Shown here piece after piece: positions 19,791 to 29,946 of a DNA stretch of 64,000 nt (positions are counted from its first letter, which is position 1; each line of letters begins with the position of its first letter). This DNA comes from Gammaproteobacteria bacterium MFB021 (lineage in GTDB: Bacteria > Pseudomonadota > Gammaproteobacteria > Pseudomonadales > Halomonadaceae), in contig JNVT01000108.1 in the NCBI GenBank assembly GCA_000737985.1, positions 1 to 64,000 of the forward strand, given 5' to 3'. The translations under genes were made by a program, and so were the position numbers. A model generated the notes under the pieces. The model did no database searches, was not told the origin of the DNA, and saw only the letters and a program-made list of their open reading frames with translations.

Positions 19791-21317
19791 ATGATTCTGG
19801 TCTGGCTGATTCTGATCCCTTTCATCGGCGGGCTGCTGTGCTGGCAGGCCGAACGCTTCGGCGACCGGGCACCGCGCTGGATCGCGCTGGCTACCATGCT
19901 CCTGGAGCTGGTGATGGTGCTCGGGATCTGGGCCGGGAGTGACTTCCCGCTGCCCGCCCAGGGCGCCACCCACGCCTGGGTGCTGGAGTGGCAGGCTAAC
20001 TGGATCCCGCGCTTCGGGATCAAGCTGCACCTGGCGCTGGACGGGCTGTCGCTGCTGATGATCGCGCTGACCGGGCTGCTCGGGGCGATGGCTGTGGTCT
20101 GCTCGTGGAACGAGATCGTGCGTCGGGTCGGCTTCTTCCATCTCAACCTGTTGTGGATCCTGGGCGGTGTGGTCGGGGTATTCCTCTCCATCGACCTGTT
20201 CCTGTTCTTCCTGTTCTGGGAAATGATGCTGGTGCCGATGTACTTCCTGATCGCGCTGTGGGGTCACAGCGGCTCCAAGGGGAGTTCGCGCATCGGGGCG
20301 GCGACCAAGTTCTTCATCTATACCCAGGCCAGCGGCCTGATGATGCTGATCGCGATCCTCGGGCTGGTGTTCGTCCACCACGCGGCCACCGGGGTCTACA
20401 CCTTCGCCTACGGCGACCTGCTGAACACGCCGATGGACCCGCAGGTGGCGTGGTGGCTGATGCTCGGCTTCTTCGTTGCCTTCGCGGTCAAGCTGCCGGT
20501 GGTGCCGCTGCACGGCTGGCTGCCCGACGCCCATGCCCAGGCGCCCACCGCGGGTAGCGTCGACCTCGCCGGCATCCTGCTCAAGACGGCGGCCTACGGC
20601 ATGCTGCGCTTCGCTCTGCCGCTATTCCCCGAAGCGTCGCAGGCGTTCGCGCCGGTGGCGATGACGCTGGGGCTGATCGGCATCTTCTACGGCGCCATCC
20701 TGGCCTGCGGCCAGCAGGACCTGAAGCGTCTGATCGCCTACACCAGTATCTCCCACATGGGTTTCGTGCTGATCGGTATCTATGCCGGTACCGAGCTGGC
20801 GTTGCAGGGCGTGGTCGCGTTGATGGTGGCCCACGCCTTCTCCGCCGCCGGCCTGTTCATTCTCTCCGGCCAGCTCTACGAGCGCCTGCATACCCGCGAC
20901 ATGCGCCAGATGGGCGGGCTCTGGGGGCGCATCCGTGGATTGCCGGGCTTCGCCCTGGTATTCGTCGCCGCTTCGCTGGGGCTGCCGGGTACCGCCAACT
21001 TCGTCGGTGAGTTCATGGTCATGTTCGGCAGCTTCGGTGTCGCCCCCTGGACCGTGGCGATCGCCAGCGTCGGGCTGATCCTGGCCGCGATCTACTCCCT
21101 GTTCATCATGCAGCGGGTCTACTACGGGCCACCCAAGGAGGAGAGCTCGCTGGGCGGGCTGGATCGACGTGAGCTGGCGCTGCTGTTCGGGATCGTGGCG
21201 CTGGTGATCTTCTTCGGGGTCTATCCGCAGCCGCTGCTGGAGACCTCGGCCGGGGCGATGCAGGTGGTGCAGCAGAGCGTTCAGCAAGCCGGTGCGATGA
21301 TGGGAGGTGCACAATGA
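19791..21317 (+). CDS. nuoM: NADH-quinone oxidoreductase subunit M
   Basis: 508 residues with about 14 membrane helices; E. coli NuoM is 509. Proton-pumping antiporter-like subunit with the signature FLFFLFWEMMLVPMYFLIALWG (key Glu), the Lys in FAVKLPVVPLHGWLPDAHAQAPTAGSV, and ISHMGFVLIGIY. It follows nuoL after 90 bp, the only sizeable gap between the last four genes. Confidence 0.98.
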   Translation: MILVWLILIPFIGGLLCWQAERFGDRAPRWIALATMLLELVMVLGIWAGSDFPLPAQGATHAWVLEWQANWIPRFGIKLHLALDGLSLLMIALTGLLGAMAVVCSWNEIVRRVGFFHLNLLWILGGVVGVFLSIDLFLFFLFWEMMLVPMYFLIALWGHSGSKGSSRIGAATKFFIYTQASGLMMLIAILGLVFVHHAATGVYTFAYGDLLNTPMDPQVAWWLMLGFFVAFAVKLPVVPLHGWLPDAHAQAPTAGSVDLAGILLKTAAYGMLRFALPLFPEASQAFAPVAMTLGLIGIFYGAILACGQQDLKRLIAYTSISHMGFVLIGIYAGTELALQGVVALMVAHAFSAAGLFILSGQLYERLHTRDMRQMGGLWGRIRGLPGFALVFVAASLGLPGTANFVGEFMVMFGSFGVAPWTVAIASVGLILAAIYSLFIMQRVYYGPPKEESSLGGLDRRELALLFGIVALVIFFGVYPQPLLETSAGAMQVVQQSVQQAGAMMGGAQ

Positions 21318-22771
21318 TGGCGGCGCTGATGGCGATCTCTCCGCTGATTCTGGTCTGTCTCACCGTCATCGTGGTGATGCTCTCGATCGCCTGGCGACGG
21401 CACCATGCGCTGAGTGCGATTCTCACCGCGGTCGGCCTCAACGCGGCGCTGCTGGCGCTGCTGTTCGGCTGGTCACAGGGCACGGTGGCGGTCACCGATC
21501 TGCTGGTGGTCGACGACCTGGCGCGGTTCGGTGGTGTGCTGGTGCTGATGTCGACGCTCGCCTGCGTGACCCTGGCGCACCACTATCTGGAGGGCTACGA
21601 GGGGCCACGAGACGAGTTCTACCTGCTGCTGACGAGCGCTGCGGCCGGTGGCCTGGTGCTGGTCTCGGCGCGTCACATGGCGACGCTGTTCTTCGGGATC
21701 GAGCTACTCTCGATGCCGCTGTTCGGGATGCTCGCCTATACCCTGCGCGATCGCGGTGCGCTGGAGAGTGGCATCAAGTACATGGTGCTGTCGGCGGCGG
21801 CCACCGCCTTTCTGCTCTTCGGCATGGCGCTGCTCTATGCCATGACCGGCACCCTCGACTTCGACGCCTTGGGTCAGGCGCTGGCGACCCAGGGCAGCGA
21901 CCCCTGGCTGCTGGCCGGTGCCGGGCTGCTGCTGGTGGGGCTGGCGTTCAAGCTGTCGATCGTGCCGTTCCACCTGTGGACGCCGGACGTCTATCAGGGC
22001 GGGCCGGGGCCGGCGACCACCTTCCTCGCCACCGCGAGCAAGGTGGCGGTATTCCTGGTCCTGTTGCGCCTGTTCCAGTCGGCGTTGGCGCTGCACGAGA
22101 ACTGGTGGCACGACCTGCTCGGGTTCATCGCCGTGGTGACCATGCTGGTGGGCAACCTGCTGGCGCTGACCCAGAACGACCTCAAGCGGCTGCTCGGCTA
22201 CTCCTCGATCGCCCATTTCGGCTATCTGCTGGTGGCGCTGGTGGTCAACGATGGTCTGGCGGTGGAGACGGTGGGGGTCTATCTGGTGACCTACGTGATC
22301 ACCACTCTGGGCGCCTTCGGTGTGGTGACGCTGGTCTCCAGCCCTTACACGCCCACCGGGGGTAGCGCCGATGCCAGCCCGCTGCACCACTACCGTGGCC
22401 TGTTCTGGCGCCGCCCCTACCTGACCGCGGTGATGACCGTGTCGATGCTGTCGCTGGCGGGGATTCCCTTCACCGCCGGCTTCATCGGCAAGTTCTACAT
22501 CATTGCGGTGGGGGTGGAGGCGCATCGCTGGTGGCTGGTCGGTGCGGTGGTGCTGGGCAGTGCCATCGGCCTCTACTACTACCTGCGGGTGATGGTGACG
22601 CTGTTCCTGCACGAGCCGGGCATGCAGAGCCGGGATGCCACCCACGACTGGGCCGAGCGCGCCGGGGGCATGGTGGTGCTCGGGGTGGCCACGCTGGTGA
22701 TCCTGCTGGGGCTCTACCCCACGCCGATGATCGACTGGGTCCACTGGGTCGCCGGCAACAGCGCCTACTGA
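21314..22771 (+). CDS. nuoN: NADH-quinone oxidoreductase subunit N
   Basis: 485 residues, the last gene of the operon and the third antiporter-like subunit. ATHM...GIELLSMPLFGMLAY holds the first conserved acidic residue, and LAFKLSIVPFHLWTPDVYQGGPGPATTFLATASK holds the Lys residues. Its start overlaps the nuoM stop by four bases. A strong terminator follows 30 bp after the stop. Confidence 0.98.
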   Translation: MMAALMAISPLILVCLTVIVVMLSIAWRRHHALSAILTAVGLNAALLALLFGWSQGTVAVTDLLVVDDLARFGGVLVLMSTLACVTLAHHYLEGYEGPRDEFYLLLTSAAAGGLVLVSARHMATLFFGIELLSMPLFGMLAYTLRDRGALESGIKYMVLSAAATAFLLFGMALLYAMTGTLDFDALGQALATQGSDPWLLAGAGLLLVGLAFKLSIVPFHLWTPDVYQGGPGPATTFLATASKVAVFLVLLRLFQSALALHENWWHDLLGFIAVVTMLVGNLLALTQNDLKRLLGYSSIAHFGYLLVALVVNDGLAVETVGVYLVTYVITTLGAFGVVTLVSSPYTPTGGSADASPLHHYRGLFWRRPYLTAVMTVSMLSLAGIPFTAGFIGKFYIIAVGVEAHRWWLVGAVVLGSAIGLYYYLRVMVTLFLHEPGMQSRDATHDWAERAGGMVVLGVATLVILLGLYPTPMIDWVHWVAGNSAY

Positions 22772-22800
22772 CGCCACGGCGCTGTTCGCCCACCCACGCC

Positions 22801-22827
22801 AAAGCGCCTCTTCGGAGGCGCTTTTTC
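22801..22827 (+). terminator. Terminator of the nuo operon
   Basis: Stem AAAGCGCCTC paired with GAGGCGCTTT around a TTCG loop (22801-22824), followed by a T-run. A compact rho-independent terminator 30 bp after nuoN. Confidence 0.92.
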
Positions 22828-22863
22828 TTCGGCGGTCAGCGGTTCAGACGAATAAATCGAGCA

Positions 22864-22945
22864 TTTCCAAACCCGCTGACGATGGGCGCCGGGGGCAGGG
22901 CAAAGCGAGCATCCTTTGCCAGGGATGGCAGAGGTAGCGCTCAGG
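22864..22945. repeat. Dispersed repeat family 2, copy 1
   Basis: About 80 bp (TTTCCAAACCC.CTGACGATGGGCGCCGGGGGC...) that matches, in reverse orientation, the sequence at 58484-58567 with few mismatches. It ends inside the stop codon and last codons of the neighbouring minus-strand gene. Confidence 0.85.
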
Positions 22946-23771
22946 CAGGGTCGTCGTGGCGCCGTTCGTGACGTGACAGGCCGATGCTGACGCGGCAGGC
23001 GGCGGGCAGGTGCACATCGACGGCGACCGGCAGGTGATCCGAGAACATGGCGTCGAGCACCCGCGAACCTTCCGGCTTGAGCGAGGCCGACAGCAGGATG
23101 TGGTCGAGCGCGCGTCGCGGCTGCCAGGCGGGATAGCTCGGCAGCGGCTTGAGCGGTTCTAGCTCGAGGGCGTGGCAGAAACGGGCATGGCTCTGCAGCT
23201 GCTCGGGGGTGCAGTTGAGATCGCCCATCACCACCACGTGGCGCAGCGGGCGAATGATCTCGCCGAGATAGTCGAGCTGGCGCGCACGCCCACGCTGGCT
23301 CAGGGCGAGATGGGCGACGAATATGTGCAGCGCGTCGGGACCGCTGCCGTAGCGGGCGTGGATGGCGCCGCGGCCGCGCATCCCGGGCAGGCGGTGCTCG
23401 TCGATATGCGTGGGCGAAAGGCGCGAGAGCAGGCCGTTGCTGTGCTGGGCCACTCGCCCCAGATTGCGGTTGAGCTGCTGGAAGTGGTACTCGAAGGCCG
23501 AGCGCCGGGCCAGATACTCGACCTGGTTGACGTGGCTGGAGCGGAAGCTGCCGCCGTCGACCTCCTGCAGGCCGACGATATCGAAACCGGCCAGCGCGCC
23601 GGCGACCCGGTCCAGGCGCGAACTGCGCTTGGGATGCGGCAGCAGGTGCTGCCAGCTGCGGGTCACGTAGTGGTGGTAGGCCGAGGTGTGAATGCCGACC
23701 TGCAGATTGCAGGTCAGCAGCTTCAGTGTCGGCGCGATCTCGCTGGCGGGCGTCGAGGCGGCTACGGACAT
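22941..23771 (-). CDS. Endonuclease/exonuclease/phosphatase family protein
   Basis: 276 residues of the EEP (DNase I-like) metal-dependent fold. Seen in order: LKLLTCNLQVG with the metal-site Asn, DIVGLQEVDGG with the metal-binding Glu (about residue 76), HLALSQRGRARQ, VVMGDLNCTPE with the catalytic Asp-x-Asn, and SDHLPVAVDVHLP with the Asp-His pair near the C-terminus. The substrate could be nucleic acid, a phosphoester or a lipid headgroup; the family does not decide it. No signal peptide. It ends four bases before dsbA and probably follows dsbA in one transcript. Confidence 0.9.
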   Translation of the reverse strand: MSVAASTPASEIAPTLKLLTCNLQVGIHTSAYHHYVTRSWQHLLPHPKRSSRLDRVAGALAGFDIVGLQEVDGGSFRSSHVNQVEYLARRSAFEYHFQQLNRNLGRVAQHSNGLLSRLSPTHIDEHRLPGMRGRGAIHARYGSGPDALHIFVAHLALSQRGRARQLDYLGEIIRPLRHVVVMGDLNCTPEQLQSHARFCHALELEPLKPLPSYPAWQPRRALDHILLSASLKPEGSRVLDAMFSDHLPVAVDVHLPAACRVSIGLSRHERRHDDPA

Positions 23772-23775
23772 GGTG

Positions 23776-24414
23776 TCACTTGGCCTCCTGGCGCTCCTCG
23801 CGCACCTTCTCGATCAGCGCGCTGGCGATTTTCGGCATGTTCTCGAGCGAGCCGGCGGAGTCCGGGGTCACCACATAGTGGTTGTCGACGATCAGGTCGG
23901 GCACGCCCATCAGCTGATACGAGCGCATCTTGGCCACCGCCTGCTGGATCTGGCTCTTGACCCCGAAGGAGTCGAGCGCCTTGAGCGCCTGCTCCTTGGT
24001 CACCCCGTAGTGGGTGAAGAACTCGGCGATGTCATCCTCGTCGGTCAGGCGCTTGCCCTGCTTGTGGATCGCATCCATGAAGTCCTGGCGCATCTCGTGC
24101 TCGATACCCAGCGACTTGGCGGCGTAGAAGGCCTTGGCATGCTGCTCCCACACCTTACCCAGCGGCGCCGCCATGCGGTCGAACTCGACGTCGTCGGGGA
24201 GCGTGGCGACCCACTCGTTGAGCGGCTTCTCCAGCGCGTAGCAGTGCGGGCAGCCGTACCAGAACACCTCGGTGACTTCGATCTTGTCCGCCGGGGCCTC
24301 GGACTTCATCGGCTGATCGATGACCTGATAATCCTTGCCTTCGACGATGCCGGCGGCCATCACGGCGCCGGAGAAGGTGAGACCTGCCATTAGCGCCACA
24401 AGCGACTTGATCAT
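23776..24414 (-). CDS. dsbA: Thiol:disulfide interchange protein DsbA
   Basis: 212 residues with a signal peptide (MIKSLVALMAGLTFSGAVMA, cleavage near residue 20). The oxidase motif CPHC is at residues 55-58 in EVFWYGCPHCYALE; this dipeptide is the one in E. coli DsbA. The cis-proline loop is in LMGVPDLIVDN near residue 172. It introduces disulfides into exported proteins and would be reoxidised by DsbB, which is not in this window. Confidence 0.97.
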   Translation of the reverse strand: MIKSLVALMAGLTFSGAVMAAGIVEGKDYQVIDQPMKSEAPADKIEVTEVFWYGCPHCYALEKPLNEWVATLPDDVEFDRMAAPLGKVWEQHAKAFYAAKSLGIEHEMRQDFMDAIHKQGKRLTDEDDIAEFFTHYGVTKEQALKALDSFGVKSQIQQAVAKMRSYQLMGVPDLIVDNHYVVTPDSAGSLENMPKIASALIEKVREERQEAK

Positions 24415-24696
24415 GCGTGTACTGCTCCTGATGGATCGAAAACGGACGTCTCGACGCGGGGTCGTTGCGGCGACGAGCTACTCGGGTTTGAGCGCCCGGG
24501 GCGGCGGAGGTTCCCCGCCCACCGCGGCCGACGTCTCCTCATGTCACTGAGGGTAGCCTGCCAGAATGACAGGGAAAAGTAGAGCGGCACAGCCGGGGAG
24601 ACGCCCGGCGCGCCACATAATGGCGCCGCACTCGCCGGTGGCACAGGCGTGATACACTGCGCGCGACCGATCACGCCCGCCCGCAGAGCCCTTGCC

Positions 24697-25317
24697 ATGA
24701 CCTCGACGCCCCCGCGCCGCAACTACCAGACGGCCCGCTTCTTGATCAGCGCCCCCAAGCTGGCGCTGTGCCCGCCGGACGACGGCGTCGAGATCGCCTT
24801 TGCCGGGCGCTCCAACGCCGGCAAGTCGAGCGCGATCAACGCGCTCACCCAGCAGAATGCGCTGGCGCGGACCTCCAAGACCCCGGGCCGGACCCAACTG
24901 ATCAACTTCTTCGGTCTGGAGAACGGTGACACTCTGCGCCTGGTGGACCTGCCCGGCTACGGCTACGCCAAGGTGCCCGAGGCGATGAAGAAGGAGTGGC
25001 AGTCGCATCTCGCCGACTATCTGCAAAGGCGCAGCGGCCTTGCCGGCCTGATTTTGCTGATGGACGTGCGCCACCCGCTGAGCGACTTCGACATCCAGTT
25101 GCTGGAGCTGGCCGATGCCCGCGAACTGCCGGTGCATATCCTGCTGACCAAGGCCGATAAGCTGAAGCAGGGCCCGGCGAAGGCCTCGCTGCATCAGGTC
25201 AAGCGTCAGCTCGCCGAGTGGGAGGATCTGGTCAGCGTGCAGCTGTTCTCCGCGCTCAAGCGCCAGGGCCTCGACCAGACCTACGCGGTGATGGATCGCT
25301 GGCTGGCCGCCCGCTGA
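24697..25317 (+). CDS. engB: Ribosome biogenesis GTP-binding protein EngB/YihA
   Basis: 206 residues from ATG 24697. GTPase motifs in order: G1 GRSNAGKSS near residue 35, the switch I region [15 protein letters not shown]3 [11 protein letters not shown]4 TKADKL and G5-like SALKRQG. EngB acts in assembly of the 50S ribosomal subunit and is usually essential. It is divergent from dsbA across 282 bp in which I recognise no structured RNA. Confidence 0.96.
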   Translation: MTSTPPRRNYQTARFLISAPKLALCPPDDGVEIAFAGRSNAGKSSAINALTQQNALARTSKTPGRTQLINFFGLENGDTLRLVDLPGYGYAKVPEAMKKEWQSHLADYLQRRSGLAGLILLMDVRHPLSDFDIQLLELADARELPVHILLTKADKLKQGPAKASLHQVKRQLAEWEDLVSVQLFSALKRQGLDQTYAVMDRWLAAR

Positions 25318-25356
25318 GCGACGCTGCTCGCGTCCGCTACACTTCGCCCCGGCGCG

Positions 25357-26088
25357 TTATGCCTCTCGATCGATCCGTTCGACCACCGCCGGTAGCTCCC
25401 TGACGTGGGTGATTCGCGTCACCCGCGGGGGCAATTCGCGCTCTCCCTCCTGCTTGGCATCGATCCATACCGCATGCATGCCCAGACGCTGCGCCGCGAG
25501 CACGTCTTCCTGCCAGTGGTCGCCCACGTGCAGTGCCCGGTGCGGCTGGGTGCCGAGACGCGCCATGGCGGTGAGAAACGGGCGGGTGTCGGGCTTGGGG
25601 GCGTGCATCTCGCCGGCCAGGATGATCACGTCGAAATAGTCGCCCAGCGCCAGGCGGCGGACATCGACGTTGCCGTTGGTGATCACCCCCAGGCGGTAGC
25701 GCCGCGCCCAGGCCTCGAACATCGGCACCACTTCCGGGAAGGGCTCCACCGCATGGCGCAGCTGCATGAAACGCTCGAAGCCGGCGGCGGCCCAGCGCTC
25801 TGCCTCCGCCTCGGACAGGCCATGCTCGCGCAAAAGCTCGAGCATGGCGCGCTCGCGAATCCAGCTGTGGTCGCCGCGGCTGAGTGGGAAGCGCTGCATC
25901 AGACGCTGACGCACCTGCTGATAGGCCTCCAGCGGAAAGGTCTCGGCCAGGCGCCGGCCGTCGGCCTGCGGGCGGGCGTCGATCTGCTCCAGCAGCCAGG
26001 CGTAGTGGGTGGGTTCGGCATGGGCCATGACCGGCCCGTTGTGCCACAGAGTGTCGTCGAGATCGAAGGTGATGGCGTCGAGCGGCAT
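25357..26088 (-). CDS. HAD family hydrolase (YigB-like)
   Basis: 243 residues from ATG 26088. HAD motif I is FDLDDTLWHNG at residues 8-18 (nucleophile Asp and acid/base Asp), motif II is VITNGN, motif III is the Lys in PKPDTRPF, and motif IV is HVGDHWQEDVLAA. A helical cap lies between motifs I and II. The position directly after xerC is the same as E. coli yigB, whose product dephosphorylates a riboflavin precursor and FMN; that activity is inferred from synteny. Last gene of the argH-to-yigB operon. Confidence 0.9.
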   Translation of the reverse strand: MPLDAITFDLDDTLWHNGPVMAHAEPTHYAWLLEQIDARPQADGRRLAETFPLEAYQQVRQRLMQRFPLSRGDHSWIRERAMLELLREHGLSEAEAERWAAAGFERFMQLRHAVEPFPEVVPMFEAWARRYRLGVITNGNVDVRRLALGDYFDVIILAGEMHAPKPDTRPFLTAMARLGTQPHRALHVGDHWQEDVLAAQRLGMHAVWIDAKQEGERELPPRVTRITHVRELPAVVERIDREA

Positions 26089-26093
26089 GGCGA

Positions 26094-26996
26094 TCAGGTT
26101 TCGTCGTGGGGGGCACCCGGCTTGCGCCGGGCACGCGGGTGGGCTTGATCGTAGACCTCGGCGAGCTGCTGCCAGTCGAGCCGGGTGTAGATCTGGGTGG
26201 TCGAGAGATTGGCGTGTCCCAGCAGCTCCTGCACCGCGCGCAGGTCCTGGCTCGATTCGAGCAGGTGGCTGGCGAACGAGTGGCGCAGGCGGTGCGGGTG
26301 CAGATGTTCGGGCAGGCCGCGGCGTTTGGCACACTCGGCCAGCCGGCTCTGGATCGCACGGTGGCCGAGCCGGCCGCCGTGCTGGGCCACGAACAGCGCG
26401 CGTTCACCGTCGCCGGCGAGCGTGCTGCGTATCCCCAGCCAGTCGTGGATGGCCGCTGCCGCGCGGCGCCCGACCGGCACCTGACGCGGCTTGCCGCCCT
26501 TGCCCAGTACGCGCACGTGGCGCGCGTCGAGGGCGTCCAGATCGAGCCCCGCCAGCTCCGCCAGGCGTAGCCCGCAGGCGTAGAAAAGTTCGAGCATGGC
26601 CTGATCGCGGATGGCCAGCGGATCGCCGTCGTGGGGCGTATCGAGAAAGCGACCGAGCAGGTCGACATCGACCGGGCTGGGCAGATGGCGCGGCTGGCGC
26701 GGGGCCTGGGTCAACTTGACCGGGTTGTGGTCGAGCTCGCCCTGGCTGACCAGGAAGTCGGCGAAGCGCGACAGCGCCGCGCGGCGCCTGGCCAGGGTGC
26801 GCGGCGCCAGCCCGCGGGTGCGCTCGTGGGCCAGGTAGCGGCGCACCAGAGCGACATCGAGCGCCTGCCAGGTAGCGATGTTCTGGGTCTCGAGCCAGCT
26901 TGCGAGCTGGGTCACGTCGCGCCGATAGGCGTCGAGCGTGGCCGGGCTGGCGCGCCGGGCCAGGCGCGCCAGAAAGGCGTCAAGCGTCGCCTGCAT
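26094..26996 (-). CDS. xerC: Site-specific tyrosine recombinase XerC
   Basis: 300 residues. An N-terminal SAM-like DNA-binding domain (about 1-95) precedes the catalytic domain with Arg144 (ACGLRLAELAGL), Lys166, His235 and Arg238 (HPHRLRHSFASHLL), His261 and nucleophile Tyr270 (LGHANLSTTQIYTRLDW). XerC resolves chromosome dimers with XerD at dif. Its location after dapF and the DUF484 gene is the conserved chromosomal one, so this is the housekeeping recombinase and not an integrase. Confidence 0.97.
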   Translation of the reverse strand: MQATLDAFLARLARRASPATLDAYRRDVTQLASWLETQNIATWQALDVALVRRYLAHERTRGLAPRTLARRRAALSRFADFLVSQGELDHNPVKLTQAPRQPRHLPSPVDVDLLGRFLDTPHDGDPLAIRDQAMLELFYACGLRLAELAGLDLDALDARHVRVLGKGGKPRQVPVGRRAAAAIHDWLGIRSTLAGDGERALFVAQHGGRLGHRAIQSRLAECAKRRGLPEHLHPHRLRHSFASHLLESSQDLRAVQELLGHANLSTTQIYTRLDWQQLAEVYDQAHPRARRKPGAPHDET

Positions 26997-27720
26997 GGGG
27001 GCGCTCGGCGCGTTTGAGCAGACGGCTGACCACCTCGCCGAGATACTCGGTGAAGAGGGTGTCGAGAGTGGCCCGGAAGTGCTCGCTGTCGTGGCTGGCC
27101 AGGATCAGAAAGCCCAGCGTCTCGCCCTGGGTGAGCCGGGTGATGGCGCAGGAGCCGGCGCTCTCCGGGGCCTGGCAGTGGGGGAGCAGGTGCGCCCAGT
27201 CGGCGCTGGAGAGCGTGGTGCAGCGGCTGCTCTGCTCGTTGAGCAGCAGTTCCAGACGCCGGCGCGCCTCGGCGTCGAGGCGAAAGCGCGGCGGCTGCCA
27301 CTGACGCGTGTCGCGGGGCGTGGCGTGGCAGTCCGGCGCGGCCTCCAGCCACAGCCCGATGGCCTGGGTGCGGAAGCGCTCGGCGAGCTGGGTCGACAGC
27401 GCCTCGGCCAGGGCGTCGGCATCCTCGGCCTCGATCAGTCCCAGCACCAGCTCGCGGGTGCGCCGGTACTGCGCCTCGTTGTAGCGCGCCGACTCGAGTA
27501 GATTCTCCAGCCGCCACTCGGCGCTCTCGGCGCGCTGGCGCAGATCGGCCACCAGGCGTTCGAGCAGCGAGACGGCGCCGGGGATATGCGGATGCGGCAC
27601 CTTGAGTTGCTGCAGCAGCCCCTCGCGCCCGACGAAGAAGTCGGTGTGCTGGGCCAGCCACTCGGCGACCCGGTCGGGGTCGAGCGTCTGGCGCGGCTCG
27701 GGGACCTGGACACGTGACAT
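26980..27720 (-). CDS. DUF484 family protein (YigA-like)
   Basis: 246 residues with the DUF484 opening: VAEWLAQHTDFFVGREGLLQQLKVPHPHIPGAVSLLERLV, then a helical linker (residues 60-95) and a GAF-like domain to the end. In E. coli the same position between dapF and xerC is held by yigA. The molecular role of the family is not established. It overlaps the xerC start by 17 bp. Confidence 0.93.
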   Translation of the reverse strand: MSRVQVPEPRQTLDPDRVAEWLAQHTDFFVGREGLLQQLKVPHPHIPGAVSLLERLVADLRQRAESAEWRLENLLESARYNEAQYRRTRELVLGLIEAEDADALAEALSTQLAERFRTQAIGLWLEAAPDCHATPRDTRQWQPPRFRLDAEARRRLELLLNEQSSRCTTLSSADWAHLLPHCQAPESAGSCAITRLTQGETLGFLILASHDSEHFRATLDTLFTEYLGEVVSRLLKRAERPHAGDA

Positions 27721-27850
27721 GCGGCTGTTCTCCTGTCGTCCCGGGTGAGCGCGCGGCTGGGTGCCGTCGTGGCGGCATCCGCGCCCACCGGTGGTTGTCC
27801 CATCGTTGTTATGGTGTCGGCGTCACGCTGGGGCGACGCCGCCGGCGCGC

Positions 27851-28684
27851 TCAGCTCAGCGGCACGCGCCCTTCGAAGACCCGCTCGGCCGGGCCGGTCA
27901 TGATCATCGGCGCGTCGCCCCCGGCCCACTCCAGAGTCAGGTTTCCGCCGCGCAGGGTCACCTCGACCGGGCTCGCGAGCACGCCACGGCGGATGCCGCA
28001 GGCCACCGCCGCGCAGGCGCCGGTACCGCAGGCCAGGGTCTCGCCGGCGCCGCGCTCGAAGACGCGCAAGCGAATGGCGTGGGGCGACGCGATCTGCATG
28101 AAGCCGACATTGACCTGACGCGGAAAGCTCGGGTGGCGCTGCAGCGCCGGGCCGAGCGTCTCCACCGGGGCGCTGTCGATGTCCTCGACCTCGATCACCG
28201 CGTGTGGGTTGCCCATCGAGGCGACGCTCAGCGCCAGCGCCTGGCCCTCGATCTGAAGCTCATGCAGCGGGGCATCGTGCTCGGCGCTGAACGGCACGGC
28301 GGCCGGGGCGAAGCGCGGCGCGCCCATGTCCACCCGCACCCGGCCGTCGGGGTCGACCTTGAGCGTCAGCGGCCCGCCCAGGGTCTCGACGCGCAGCTCG
28401 CGCTTGTGGGTCAGGCGCTGGTCGATCACGAAGCGGGCGAAACAGCGCGCGCCGTTACCGCAGTTCTCCACCTCACCGCCGTCGGCATTGAAGATACGGT
28501 AGCGGAAATCCATGTCGGGCTGGCGCGGCGGCTCCACCAGCAGCAACTGGTCGAAGCCGATCCCGAAGTGGCGGTCAGCGAGACGGCGGATCTGCTCGTC
28601 GCGCAGGTAGGCGCGCTGGCTGATCAGGTCCACCACCATGAAGTCGTTGCCGAGACCGTGCATCTTGGTGAAATTCAACAGCAT
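27851..28684 (-). CDS. dapF: Diaminopimelate epimerase
   Basis: 277 residues from ATG 28684; the frame stays open upstream through lysA, but [15 protein letters not shown] is the family start. It interconverts LL- and meso-diaminopimelate for lysine and peptidoglycan. The two catalytic cysteines are Cys75 ([11 protein letters not shown]) and Cys219 ([12 protein letters not shown]), close to E. coli Cys73 and Cys217. The start overlaps the lysA stop by one base. Confidence 0.98.
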   Translation of the reverse strand: MLLNFTKMHGLGNDFMVVDLISQRAYLRDEQIRRLADRHFGIGFDQLLLVEPPRQPDMDFRYRIFNADGGEVENCGNGARCFARFVIDQRLTHKRELRVETLGGPLTLKVDPDGRVRVDMGAPRFAPAAVPFSAEHDAPLHELQIEGQALALSVASMGNPHAVIEVEDIDSAPVETLGPALQRHPSFPRQVNVGFMQIASPHAIRLRVFERGAGETLACGTGACAAVACGIRRGVLASPVEVTLRGGNLTLEWAGGDAPMIMTGPAERVFEGRVPLS

Positions 28685-29946
28685 CACGACGTCTCCGGCA
28701 GCCGCGACTCCAGCGCCCAGAGTGACGCCAGCGACTCCCGCTGGCGCACCAGGTGGCAAATCTCGCCATCCACCAGCACCTCCGGCGGGCGGCCGCGGCT
28801 GTTGTAGTTCGAGGCCATGACGAAACCGTAGGCACCAGCGGCGTGCACCACCAGCAGGTCGCCTTCGGCCACCGCCAGCTCGCGCGACTTGCCCAGGAAG
28901 TCGCCGCTTTCGCACACCGGGCCGACCACGTCGTAGCAGGCGCTGGGGCGCGGCGTGCGGGTGTCGACCGCCTCGATACGCTGCCACGCCTGATAGAGCG
29001 AGGGGCGGATCATGTCGTTCATGCCGGCGTCGACGATGGCGAAGTTCTTGCTCTCGCCCGGCTTGAGGTACTCGACCCGGGTCAGCAGCACGCCGGCATT
29101 GGCGGCGATCGAGCGGCCCGGTTCGAAGATCAGGGTCAGCTCGCGCCCGGCCAGGCGCTCGCGCACCGCGGCCACCAGCGCCTCGGCCGGCGGCGGCACT
29201 TCGTCCTGGTAGACCACGCCGAGACCGCCGCCCAGATCGAGATGTTCGAGCACGATGCCGCGCTCGGCGAGGCGGTCGACCAGTGCCAGCAGGCGGTCGA
29301 GGGCATCCAGGAAGGGCGAGAGCTCGGTGAGCTGGGAGCCGATGTGGCAGTCCACCCCCACGACCTTGAGATGCTCGCGCTCGGCTGCCCAGGTGTAGAG
29401 ATCGAGCACCTCGTCGGCGGCGACGCCGAACTTGTTGTCCTTGAGCCCGGTGGAGATGTAGGGGTGGGTGCCGGCGTCGACGTCCGGGTTGACCCGGATC
29501 GAGACGTTGGCCACCTGGCCGCGCTCGGCGGCGACACGCTCGAGACGCTCGAGCTCCGGGCGCGATTCGACGTTGAAGCACTTGATGCCGACCTCCAGCG
29601 CCCGCGCCATCTCGTCGGCCTGCTTGGCGACGCCGGAGAAGACCACCTTGGCCGGATCGCCGCCGGCGGCCAGGACGCGCTCCAGCTCGCCCTGGGAGAC
29701 GATGTCGAAGCCGGCGCCGAGGCGCGCCAGCAGGTCGATCACCGCCAGGTTGGAGTTGGTCTTCAACGCATAGCAGACCAGATGTGGCAAATCGCCCAGA
29801 GCGTCGCTGTAGGCGCGGAACTGCCGGGTCAACGCGGCGCGCGAGTAGACGTAGCAGGGCGTGCCGTAGTCGGCGGCGATCTGCGCCAGCGGGACCGCTT
29901 CGGCGTACAGTTCGCCGTCGTGCCGGGGAAAAGCTTCGAACGTCAA
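28684..29946 (-). CDS. lysA: Diaminopimelate decarboxylase
   Basis: 420 residues, a fold-III PLP enzyme that makes L-lysine from meso-diaminopimelate. Lys62 in [12 protein letters not shown] is the PLP lysine. [23 protein letters not shown] (phosphate-binding Gly loop), [21 protein letters not shown] and the [11 protein letters not shown] cysteine loop are all present. It overlaps lptM by four bases and abuts dapF. Confidence 0.98.
   Translation of the reverse strand: MTFEAFPRHDGELYAEAVPLAQIAADYGTPCYVYSRAALTRQFRAYSDALGDLPHLVCYALKTNSNLAVIDLLARLGAGFDIVSQGELERVLAAGGDPAKVVFSGVAKQADEMARALEVGIKCFNVESRPELERLERVAAERGQVANVSIRVNPDVDAGTHPYISTGLKDNKFGVAADEVLDLYTWAAEREHLKVVGVDCHIGSQLTELSPFLDALDRLLALVDRLAERGIVLEHLDLGGGLGVVYQDEVPPPAEALVAAVRERLAGRELTLIFEPGRSIAANAGVLLTRVEYLKPGESKNFAIVDAGMNDMIRPSLYQAWQRIEAVDTRTPRPSACYDVVGPVCESGDFLGKSRELAVAEGDLLVVHAAGAYGFVMASNYNSRGRPPEVLVDGEICHLVRQRESLASLWALESRLPETS

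Noticed and set aside
22531-22971. Frames containing the shared peptide PNPLTMGAGG at 22.9 kb and 58.5 kb
   Set aside because: The shared peptide is the translation of repeat family 2, present in unrelated contexts and orientations, and not a gene.
26094-26996. Tyrosine recombinase as evidence of a mobile island
   Set aside because: It is XerC in its conserved position between DUF484 and yigB, the housekeeping dimer-resolution enzyme.
27851-29581. Single 576-codon frame suggesting a dapF fusion protein
   Set aside because: The upstream part is the out-of-frame shadow of lysA; the family start of DapF is at 28684 and lysA is intact in its own frame.
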